DNA from: Planctomycetota bacterium
GTDB taxonomy: Bacteria; Planctomycetota; Planctomycetia; Planctomycetales; Planctomycetaceae
DNA: 5,321 nt
Assembly: GCA_027622115.1 (NCBI GenBank)
Contig: JAQBZS010000598.1
Location: 1 to 5,321 of the forward strand
Reading direction: 5' to 3'
Position numbers and translations under genes: made by a program. Shown one piece after another: positions 1 to 5,321 of the stretch. Within the stretch, counting starts at the first letter, position 1. Each line of letters opens with the position of its first letter. Under the pieces are notes generated by a model that saw only the letters and a program-made list of their open reading frames with translations, was not told where the DNA came from and ran no database searches.

Positions 1-110
1 TGACCCCCAAGTTCTCTACTGACGCGTTTTTCGAAGGCATGCCGAATCAACGACATCGCCCGAAATTCCAATCACGAAACACGCGAGTTGATTTGAACGC
101 AGAGCCAGTC

Positions 111-130
111 CCACGCTCTGGCGAGCGTGG
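111..130. repeat. Perfect 8-bp hairpin, REP-like intergenic palindrome
   Basis: Positions 111-118 (CCACGCTC) are the exact reverse complement of 123-130 (GAGCGTGG), with a TGGC loop. The motif continues into GGCTACGG on the right. An alternative pairing of AGCCA (103-107) with TGGCT (128-132) is also possible. It lies 24 bases beyond the stop of the minus-strand transporter gene, so it could protect or end that transcript. Read on the minus strand, however, no T-run follows, so it is not a canonical intrinsic terminator. The motif resembles a palindrome I remember as scattered between genes in planctomycete genomes; that is recollection, not a search result. Confidence 0.6.
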
Positions 131-153
131 CTACGGAAGTAGTACGAGATGAC

Positions 154-1266
154 TTAGTCCGACGGAGCCACCGATTGCTGTTGTTGTTCGTGTTGGTGAG
201 CGTGACCCGGTTCCAGCAAACGAATGCCGTACGCCAGTCCGATCCCGAGCAGTAGGGCGATCGTCAGCGGAATGCGGTTGTGCGAGTGGAATTGGATTTC
301 CGGCAGCAAATCGCCCAAGGAAATGCACAAGAAAACGCCGGCTGAAAATGCCAAAGCACATCCGACAATTGCGGACTGCGACCCGGAGTAGTGCCGGAGT
401 CCGAAGAAGAACAAGGCGGCTCCAAGCGGGCACATCATTGCAAATCCGCAATTCACGGCGGTGCGCCACGTCGCCGACCACCCGCCCACTTTCATCAATG
501 ATGTGATCGAAACCGCGTCCAGCGGCTTGTGCAGCAAGATGGCGGCAAACGTGCCGATGCCGAACAGCCCTCCATAGACGCCGTGACTGGCATCGGCCTG
601 AATGCTCGCGGCCAACGCCAGCCCATCGATCAGGGTGTGAACGCTCAGACCGAAAAACACACCGACCCAGCTCAAGTGATGCGCGGTGGCTCGTGCGTCC
701 TGGTGTTCCAGCGGCGAGTGATCGTGATCGCAATCGTCATCGTGATCGTGCATGTGCCCGTGGCTGTGAGCGCTGGGTTCCTCGGCGGCTCCGTGTTGAT
801 GGAAATGGAACATCCGCAACAGCACGAACATCGTCACCAAGCCGATCATCGCCCACCAAACCACTCGATCGACCGCACCCGCTCCCAACTCCAGCACCGC
901 ATGCGGAAGGAGATGGAACATGCCGATTCCAAGCATCAGGCCTCCGACGAGGCTCGTGATCAATTCCATACGAGCATGCGTCAACGTCACGAGTGACGTC
1001 AGCCAACCCCCGCCGATCGATCCCCCGATAATCAGTACGCAATAACAGACCGTCAGCATGACGAGGTCTCTCGACCACGCGGAATTATCCAGTTTGACCG
1101 CATGTTCGAGTCGCGGATTCGCGGCGGCGTCGGCCTGAGCACTCGGTGTCGTGGCGGCGTTCGCGTTCGTTTGGGGTTGTTGGCCATACGCGATCGCTTC
1201 GCATGCCATCACGGCCATGACGATCAACGTTGCAAGTCGTGCGGATTGGAACGTTGAGTCTCGCAT
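154..1266 (-). CDS. ZIP-family divalent metal transporter with His-rich loop
   Basis: Probable zinc/iron-type (ZIP) transporter of the inner membrane, 370 aa from the ATG at 1266. An AGGA lies just upstream, and the N-terminus reads as a signal peptide or extra membrane segment (Arg10, then a hydrophobic run at 11-26). A further in-frame ATG at 1542 would add 92 residues without transporter character, so I rejected it. Residues 27-62 are a Gln/Ala-rich linker. Membrane segments lie near 67-90, 100-122, 134-152, 199-220, 234-256, 268-290, 298-320 and 332-350. A loop at 154-197 holds 13 histidines with Asp, and the C-terminus has a second His cluster (355-359). Family motifs are HLLPHAV (118-124), HTLIDGLALA (210-219) and HKPLDA (246-251), with LPEI (321-324) late. 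H210, D214, H246 and D250 are the probable metal ligands. K247 sits where many ZIPs have a second-site ligand, as I recall for human ZIP1. Metal and direction cannot be read from sequence. The family call is firm. Confidence 0.92.
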   Translation of the reverse strand: MRDSTFQSARLATLIVMAVMACEAIAYGQQPQTNANAATTPSAQADAAANPRLEHAVKLDNSAWSRDLVMLTVCYCVLIIGGSIGGGWLTSLVTLTHARMELITSLVGGLMLGIGMFHLLPHAVLELGAGAVDRVVWWAMIGLVTMFVLLRMFHFHQHGAAEEPSAHSHGHMHDHDDDCDHDHSPLEHQDARATAHHLSWVGVFFGLSVHTLIDGLALAASIQADASHGVYGGLFGIGTFAAILLHKPLDAVSITSLMKVGGWSATWRTAVNCGFAMMCPLGAALFFFGLRHYSGSQSAIVGCALAFSAGVFLCISLGDLLPEIQFHSHNRIPLTIALLLGIGLAYGIRLLEPGHAHQHEQQQQSVAPSD

Positions 1267-1544
1267 GGTCCTGTCTTGGAAAGGTTTCCGGGTGAGGATG
1301 GAAAGGGTCGGGTGGTTCAAACAACACGGCTTACCTGAACCGACACCGAACTGACGATTGTTCCTGCCCAAGATGCGTCCGGCCCGATCAGCAAAGATCC
1401 GCGAGTTGTAACACGATTGGATCCCGGCGGCACTCATGGCCTGCCGGACGTCGTCCGTGCAAAAACATGGTGGGTCTGCAAGATTATGGCTTCCGCGACA
1501 GTTCGCGTTTCGACCCGATATGTCTTTCCCGTAGGCGATCATTC
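1267..1544. other. Divergent intergenic region, promoters not resolved
   Basis: These 278 bases separate the start codons of the minus-strand transporter and the plus-strand PLP enzyme, so both promoters should lie here. I looked for paired -35/-10 boxes and for a Zur- or Fur-like palindrome that would link the transporter to metal control, and found nothing convincing. The only symmetry of note is GATCC/GGATC around position 1400-1425 flanking GTTGTAAC. The short open frames crossing the region (for example the extensions of both flanking genes) have no recognisable protein character. Confidence 0.6.
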
Positions 1545-2501
1545 ATGGCGAAACGAACTCGCCCCACTTTGGCCGAAATTCGCGAAGCACACGCTCGAAT
1601 TCGACCACATATCCACTGCACGCCGGTCGTGACGTGCGAAACGCTCGACCGCATGACGGGCTGCGAATTGCACTTCAAGTGCGAGAATCTGCAAAAGGCA
1701 GGGGCCTTCAAGTCACGGGGTGCCTGCAACGCCGTGCTGTGTCTCTCGGACGCTGAAGCCGCTCACGGCGTGGTGACGCATTCGTCGGGAAATCACGCGG
1801 CCGCTTTGGCGCGAGCGGCGAGGATTCGCGGGATTGAGGCCCACATCGTGATGCCGTCCAACTCGCCGGACGTGAAGGTGGAAGCGGTGCGTGGATACGG
1901 TGGGCGGATCATTTTTTGCGAACCCAACCAGCCCGCTCGCGAAGCCACGGCCTCGCGTGTGCAACTCGAAACCGGCGCAACGATGATCCATCCCTACGAC
2001 GACGTCCGCATCATCGCCGGGCAGGGGACAGCCGTCATCGAACTGTTGGAAGACGTGCCGTCGTTGGATGCGGTGATGACACCCGTGGGCGGCGGCGGGC
2101 TATTGTCGGGAACTCTCATCGCGGGGAAGGGCATCAATCCGGCGCTCAGAATCGTCGCCGCAGAACCGGCCAATGCCGACGACTCGTTCCAAGGATGGAA
2201 ACGCGGGCAATACGTTCCGTCGGAAAGCCCCGACACCATCGCGGACGGCCTCAAAACGGGACTCGGAAAACTCACGCTGCCGATCATTCACGAACTAGTG
2301 GACGACATTTTGCTGGCCAAGGAAAATGCGATCCGCGAGGCCTTATTGCTGATCCTGGAACGCGCCAAATTGGTGATCGAGCCGTCCTCGGCCGTCCCGC
2401 TGGCGGCTCTATTGACGAACGAGCACGGCCTCGCGGGACAGCGGATCGGCATCATTCTCTCCGGCGGCAACATCGATTTACGCAACTTCCGCTTTGCGTA
2501 G
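1545..2501 (+). CDS. Serine racemase / serine-threonine dehydratase family PLP enzyme
   Basis: Cytoplasmic fold-type II PLP enzyme, 318 aa and without a C-terminal ACT domain, so it matches the length of serine racemase and catabolic threonine dehydratase rather than biosynthetic IlvA. The ATG at 1545 is chosen because the family alignment begins right after it; an in-frame ATG at 1467 adds 26 unrelated residues. The preceding AGGCGA is a weak ribosome site. Visible motifs are FKSRGA (55-60, with K56 as the PLP Schiff-base lysine), SSGNH (80-84, where S81 matches the serine acid/base of serine racemase), VGGGGLLSG (181-189, phosphate loop) and LSGGN (305-309, where S306 should contact the pyridine nitrogen). 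EPANADD (207-213) matches the eukaryotic serine racemase metal site, with E207, A211 and D213 as expected Mg/Mn ligands. Y151 in HPYDD is more dehydratase- or plant-like than the Asn of the mammalian racemase. Possible reactions are L/D-serine racemisation, serine or threonine deamination, or 3-hydroxyaspartate deamination. The family is certain, the substrate is not. Confidence 0.93.
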   Translation: MAKRTRPTLAEIREAHARIRPHIHCTPVVTCETLDRMTGCELHFKCENLQKAGAFKSRGACNAVLCLSDAEAAHGVVTHSSGNHAAALARAARIRGIEAHIVMPSNSPDVKVEAVRGYGGRIIFCEPNQPAREATASRVQLETGATMIHPYDDVRIIAGQGTAVIELLEDVPSLDAVMTPVGGGGLLSGTLIAGKGINPALRIVAAEPANADDSFQGWKRGQYVPSESPDTIADGLKTGLGKLTLPIIHELVDDILLAKENAIREALLLILERAKLVIEPSSAVPLAALLTNEHGLAGQRIGIILSGGNIDLRNFRFA

Positions 2502-2551
2502 GATGCACGCAGATGAGGGTCTTTCCCATCGGGCAAGATGGTCAGGAAATT

Positions 2552-2587
2552 GGACGGATCAGTCGGATCGGACAGATCAGTCCGATC
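2552..2587. repeat. Four tandem 9-bp GATC-containing repeats
   Basis: The units are GGACGGATC, AGTCGGATC, GGACAGATC and AGTCCGATC, each ending in GATC at exact 9-base spacing. They can equally be read as two 18-bp copies (2552-2569 and 2570-2587) identical at 16 of 18 positions. The two mismatches make the right half palindromic: GATCGGAC (2566-2573) pairs perfectly with GTCCGATC (2580-2587) around a 6-base loop. A 6-bp outer pair, GGGCAA (2531-2536) with TTGCCC (2590-2595), encloses the array. It starts 51 bases after the stop of the PLP enzyme gene. Similar GATC-phased short repeats are, as I remember, widespread between planctomycete genes. No T-run follows, so terminator function is doubtful. 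Confidence 0.75.
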
Positions 2588-2736
2588 AATTGCCCAAGTT
2601 GCGGCCTGTTCCTTCCTTTTGGGGTCCGGCTCGTCCTGGTTCGGAAGCGGTGCTATCGGATCCGCTTCCTCACAGGCGAGGCTCGACGGGAAAGTCCCTC
2701 CAACTCACAAGCGAAACGATGCGTAAGGTCAAACAC

Positions 2737-2766
2737 CACACCGACATCTGACGATCCGGCGGTGTG
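2737..2766. repeat. 7-bp inverted repeat with 16-nt loop
   Basis: CACACCG (2737-2743) is the exact reverse complement of CGGTGTG (2760-2766). The loop is 16 bases and shows no further pairing. No T-run lies on either side, so it is not an intrinsic terminator. It may be a chance pairing, an operator-like site or part of a structured leader. Confidence 0.3.
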
Positions 2767-3079
2767 AACTGCATCTTGCCGCTCCTTGGGGAATGAGATA
2801 GCATCGGCGACGCTTGGATCTTTGCGTGTTGCCGTTCAGGAACGCGCGGACGACAAGTGCAAGTCCGATTCAAATCAGGCCAATCTCCACTCCTCTCCTC
2901 GACAGCTCCATTGCGTTTCAAATGCAATGAATGTCGAAGACTCGCAGGCCGAGTCACCTCGTACGGCCAACTCACCTTCCTGTTAGCTTTCCGATTCGTC
3001 GGCGTCGATCGCGAAGTCCGAACGGATTGCCGGTTGGGCCGTTTTCCGCCACACATCAATTATCAAGTGAGCACAGTCC

Positions 3080-5125
3080 ATGAAGTTTCGGAATCCCTCC
3101 CGAGCTGCGATTGCATTGACTTGTGGGATGCTCGTGCTGGCAGCCACGACATTTTCCGCGCAGCAGCTCATCAAGGCCGCCAATAGTGATTCGGTCACGG
3201 CGCAAATGGTTTGCAAGCTGGTCGTCGCGAAACACATCAGCCGTTCAAAAATCAACGACGATATTTCGGCTCGACTGTTGAAACGCTTCTTGGAAACCTT
3301 GGACCCGCAGAAGTACTACTTCACGCAGGACGACGTCGACACGTTCTCAAAGCAAAAGTTGACGCTGGACGATTCCCTGTTGGAAGGCAACGTTGACTTC
3401 GCCTACGAAGTTTTCGACCTGTACCTCAAGCGGCTTGACGCGCGCATGAAGCTCGCCGCCGAACTGATCGACGCCGACCATGATTTCACCATCGACGAAG
3501 AAATGCTGTTCAACGGCAAGGACCTGGCATGGTCCAAATCCGACAAAGAGATTCGAGAACGCTGGCGGATGCGAATTAAATACGACCTGTTGACCAAAAA
3601 ACTCGAAGACGCCGACATGGCGGAAGCGCGCAAGCAATTGCACAAACGCTATTACAACATTCGCCGCATGATGCATCAGACCGAGGACTTCGAAAAACTT
3701 GAGATGTACTTGTCGTCGTTGACGCACTGCTTCGATCCGCATTCCAGCTACATGTCTCCACAGACATTGGAAGATTTCCGGATCATTATGGCCCAGCAGT
3801 TGGAAGGCATTGGAGCCGCTTTGCGATCCGAAGACGGCTTCACCCGAGTCGTCAGCATTGTCAAAGGTGGTGCGGCCGAGAAAGACGGTCGCTTGAAAGT
3901 CGACGACAAGATCGTGGGCGTCGACAAGGGCGACGGCGAACTGGTCGATGTCATCGAGATGAAGCTCAGCCGCGTGGTGCGTTTGATTCGCGGAGCGAAG
4001 GGCACGAAAGTGCGGTTGCAAGTGAAGAAGCCCGCCGGAAAACTCGAAATCTACGAACTAACGCGGCAGAACATCGAACTGACCTCGTCTCGCGTCAAGT
4101 ACAAGATCATTGATGCGGGCAAGCGAATCGACGGAACGAACGGCCGAATCGCGGTCATCAACATCCCGTCGTTCTATCGGGACTTTGCCGGTGCTCAGCG
4201 AGGCTTGCCGAATTTCACCAGCACAGCTCGCGACGTTAAACAAGCCCTCACGGACATCGACACGGAAGGCGGAGCCGATTCTTACGTGATCGACTTGCGA
4301 AGTAACGGCGGCGGGGCGTTGAGCGAAGCCATCGAGGTTTCCGGACTCTTTATCAAGGATGGCCCGGTCGTTCAGATCAAAGAGCCGAACGGCAGCGTCC
4401 GGTCACACAACGATGAGGATGGCGGATTCATTGCCACGGACAAGCCGCTGGTGGTGCTGTGCAGTCGCATGTCGGCTTCGGCGTCCGAGATTTTTGCCGG
4501 GGTGATCAAGGATTATCGACGAGGCATCATCGTGGGCGACCAGACCACGCACGGCAAAGGCACCGTGCAAAACGTGATGCCGGTCAGCCAACGATTGATT
4601 CCGTTTCGACCGCCAGAAAATCGGGGCGCATTGAAACTGACAATCAATCAGTTCTATCGCGTCAACGGCGACAGCACGCAGAACAAAGGCGTGGAGTCCG
4701 ATGTCGTCCTGCCGTCGCTGGTGGACCACATGGATATCGGCGAGTCTTCGTTGGACAACGCGTTGCCGTTCGACCAAATCAAGAAGGCGGACTTTCAAGC
4801 GTTGGGACTTGTCGATGCGAAGGTCGTCGCGGCACTGCAACAATCCAGTAGCAAACGGGTCAAAGCCGATAAGGAGTTCATGGAAGCTCAAGGAGCGATC
4901 GACCGCTACGTCGCTCGCAAGGATCGCAAGACGGTTTCACTGAACGAAGCAACGTTGCGGAAAGAACGCGAAGCCGACAAGAACCTCGAAAAGGACGACC
5001 CGGAGAAGCTGGCGGATCCCGAAAACGAAGACATCTTTCCCGATGGCTCGTATAACGACGAAATCTTGCGGATTACGCTCGATTACGGTGATCTCTTGAA
5101 GAATCAAAAGACTGCCGGCAACTGA
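3080..5125 (+). CDS. prc: Periplasmic tail-specific (C-terminal processing) protease, Prc/Tsp, family S41A
   Basis: Serine protease that degrades or trims periplasmic and envelope proteins from their C-termini. At 681 aa it is almost exactly the length of E. coli Prc (682). The ATG at 3080 follows a weak GTGAG site and opens an export signal: basic 1-8, hydrophobic 9-27, with cleavage probably near FSA-QQ (27/28) although the -3 residue is poor. Next come the helical N-terminal domain (about 40-225, with HCFDPHSSYMSP at 216-227), a PDZ domain (about 237-318, beginning LEGIGA) and the S41 core (about 355-547) with DLRSNGGGAL (405-414) and MSASASEIFAG (464-474). A lysine lies in HGKGTVQ (491-497) and FYRVNG at 525-530. 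The charged C-terminal domain spans about 555-675. By alignment to E. coli Ser430/Asp441/Lys455, the Ser-Lys dyad is S467 and K493, with D478 supporting. There is one extra residue between D478 and K493 relative to E. coli. All catalytic residues are present, so it should be active. No NlpI-like adaptor gene is adjacent. It appears monocistronic, with a long upstream gap and its own terminator. Confidence 0.96.
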   Translation: MKFRNPSRAAIALTCGMLVLAATTFSAQQLIKAANSDSVTAQMVCKLVVAKHISRSKINDDISARLLKRFLETLDPQKYYFTQDDVDTFSKQKLTLDDSLLEGNVDFAYEVFDLYLKRLDARMKLAAELIDADHDFTIDEEMLFNGKDLAWSKSDKEIRERWRMRIKYDLLTKKLEDADMAEARKQLHKRYYNIRRMMHQTEDFEKLEMYLSSLTHCFDPHSSYMSPQTLEDFRIIMAQQLEGIGAALRSEDGFTRVVSIVKGGAAEKDGRLKVDDKIVGVDKGDGELVDVIEMKLSRVVRLIRGAKGTKVRLQVKKPAGKLEIYELTRQNIELTSSRVKYKIIDAGKRIDGTNGRIAVINIPSFYRDFAGAQRGLPNFTSTARDVKQALTDIDTEGGADSYVIDLRSNGGGALSEAIEVSGLFIKDGPVVQIKEPNGSVRSHNDEDGGFIATDKPLVVLCSRMSASASEIFAGVIKDYRRGIIVGDQTTHGKGTVQNVMPVSQRLIPFRPPENRGALKLTINQFYRVNGDSTQNKGVESDVVLPSLVDHMDIGESSLDNALPFDQIKKADFQALGLVDAKVVAALQQSSSKRVKADKEFMEAQGAIDRYVARKDRKTVSLNEATLRKEREADKNLEKDDPEKLADPENEDIFPDGSYNDEILRITLDYGDLLKNQKTAGN

Positions 5126-5155
5126 TCTCAGCCGCCAATCGATTCTCATCCAAGA

Positions 5156-5188
5156 AAAAGCCACCACGTTTCACGTGGTGGCTTTTCT
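5156..5188 (+). terminator. Strong intrinsic terminator after prc
   Basis: GCCACCACGT (5160-5169) pairs perfectly with ACGTGGTGGC (5173-5182) around a 3-base loop. The flanking AAAA (5156-5159) pairs with TTTT (5183-5186) and extends the stem. The structure starts 31 bases after the protease stop codon and is followed by TTTTCT, the classical Rho-independent layout. The A-tract on the left means it could also work for transcription arriving on the minus strand from beyond the window. Confidence 0.9.
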
Positions 5189-5200
5189 AGAAGCTATCTG

Positions 5201-5223
5201 AAAAAGGGGTCTGAGCGCGGCTC
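5201..5223. repeat. AAAAAGGGGTCTGAGC motif with small hairpin
   Basis: A5-GGGGTCTGAGC (5201-5216), whose reverse complement reads GCTCAGACCCC followed by T5, overlaps a small hairpin GAGC-GCG-GCTC (5213-5223). The motif resembles one arm of short elements that I recall flanking IS200-like REP-associated transposase genes (AAAAAGGGGTC-type arms). The matching second arm is not in this window, so assignment to such an element is tentative. Confidence 0.35.
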
Positions 5224-5245
5224 GTTTAACCGCACGCCGTAGGCA

Positions 5246-5321
5246 CGCGCGTTGGAGGACACGTGACGTGTTTTTGATGTCGAGGAAGTCCAAAAGCATC
5301 TTTGACGTCCTCCAACGCGCG
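5246..5321. repeat. Perfect 15-bp inverted repeat with 46-nt spacer, cut by window end
   Basis: CGCGCGTTGGAGGAC (5246-5260) is the exact reverse complement of GTCCTCCAACGCGCG (5307-5321). The right arm ends on the last base of the window, so the repeat may continue outward; the left flank 5227-5245 would show it if mirrored beyond the edge. The spacer holds a near-palindrome ACACGT-G-ACGTGT (5259-5271) followed by T5, and no coding frame of note. Possible identities are a miniature transposable element, one side of a larger inverted repeat, or a structured RNA or operator for a gene beyond the window. No transposase is visible here. Confidence 0.7.

Larger units (their letters stand above)
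2502..3079. other. 578-bp intergenic region without credible gene
   Basis: The gap between the PLP enzyme and the protease contains several open frames on both strands, up to 129 codons. Their translations are Arg/Ser/Pro-rich, lack recognisable domains, and overlap one another or the protease start, so I regard them as chance. The region holds a tandem GATC repeat (2552-2587), a weak hairpin just past the PLP-gene stop (2512-2530, one bulge, no T-run) and a 7-bp stem with a 16-nt loop (2737-2766). The protease promoter is presumably in the last 100 bases. The best candidate I see, TTGGGC with AATTAT 18 bases later just upstream of the ATG, is weak. A small RNA or long 5' leader cannot be excluded. 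Confidence 0.6.

Noticed and set aside
1..56. Possible start of a minus-strand gene at the ATG at 56 (MSLIRHAFEKRVSRELGG), open through the left edge.
   Set aside because: Only 18 codons are visible, there is no good ribosome site at normal spacing and no recognisable family. A real gene or mobile-element end starting here cannot be excluded without more sequence.
703..810. Repetitive GATCGTGATCG-like DNA resembling a simple-sequence repeat.
   Set aside because: It is explained by His and Asp codons of the metal-binding loop of the transporter, not an independent repeat element.
529..996. 155-codon plus-strand open frame inside the transporter gene.
   Set aside because: Antisense shadow; its Val/Ile/His-rich section is the complement of the His/Asp loop.
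1380..1430. GTTGTAAC flanked by GATCC/GGATC as a possible Zur/Fur operator.
   Set aside because: Symmetry is too weak and does not match known Zur or Fur box layouts. There is no support beyond position upstream of a metal transporter.
2494..2751. 85-codon plus-strand open frame containing a TDQSDRTDQSD repeat.
   Set aside because: The peptide repeat is simply the translation of the 9-bp GATC array (2552-2587). The rest of the frame has no protein-like features.
2670..3059. 129-codon minus-strand open frame in the gap before prc.
   Set aside because: Arg/Ser/Pro-rich composition typical of random frames in GC-rich DNA, no domain or membrane character, no convincing ribosome site.
3347..4021. 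224-codon minus-strand open frame inside prc.
   Set aside because: Antisense shadow of a clearly recognised protease whose plus-strand motifs cover the same interval.

Overview
The window looks like ordinary chromosomal DNA from a GC-moderate Gram-negative-type bacterium, most likely a planctomycete. That assignment is inferred from three things: proteins with export signals, a full-length periplasmic Prc-type protease, and interspersed short palindromic or GATC-rich intergenic repeats that resemble what I remember from planctomycete genomes. No ribosomal or other phylogenetic marker is present, so the taxonomy stays tentative.

Layout: positions 1-153 hold no confirmed gene but contain a perfect hairpin at 111-130. 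A ZIP-family metal transporter runs on the minus strand (154-1266). A 278-bp divergent intergenic region follows (1267-1544). A fold-type II PLP enzyme of the serine racemase / serine-threonine dehydratase family lies on the plus strand (1545-2501). A 578-bp gap (2502-3079) has no credible gene but carries four tandem 9-bp GATC-containing repeats (2552-2587) and a second, long-loop hairpin (2737-2766). A complete C-terminal (tail-specific) protease of the Prc/Tsp type occupies 3080-5125 on the plus strand and ends at a strong intrinsic terminator (5156-5188). The last 130 bases are non-coding and rich in palindromes, ending in a perfect 15-bp inverted repeat (5246-5260 / 5307-5321) cut by the window edge.

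The three genes do not form an evident pathway or operon. The transporter and the PLP enzyme are divergently transcribed. The protease is downstream on the same strand as the PLP enzyme but is separated by a long gap and probably has its own promoter. Likely roles are divalent metal uptake or export at the inner membrane, cytoplasmic amino-acid racemisation or deamination, and periplasmic proteolysis. I found no convincing evidence of an undescribed multi-gene system. The parts most worth following up are the intergenic repeats and inverted repeats.
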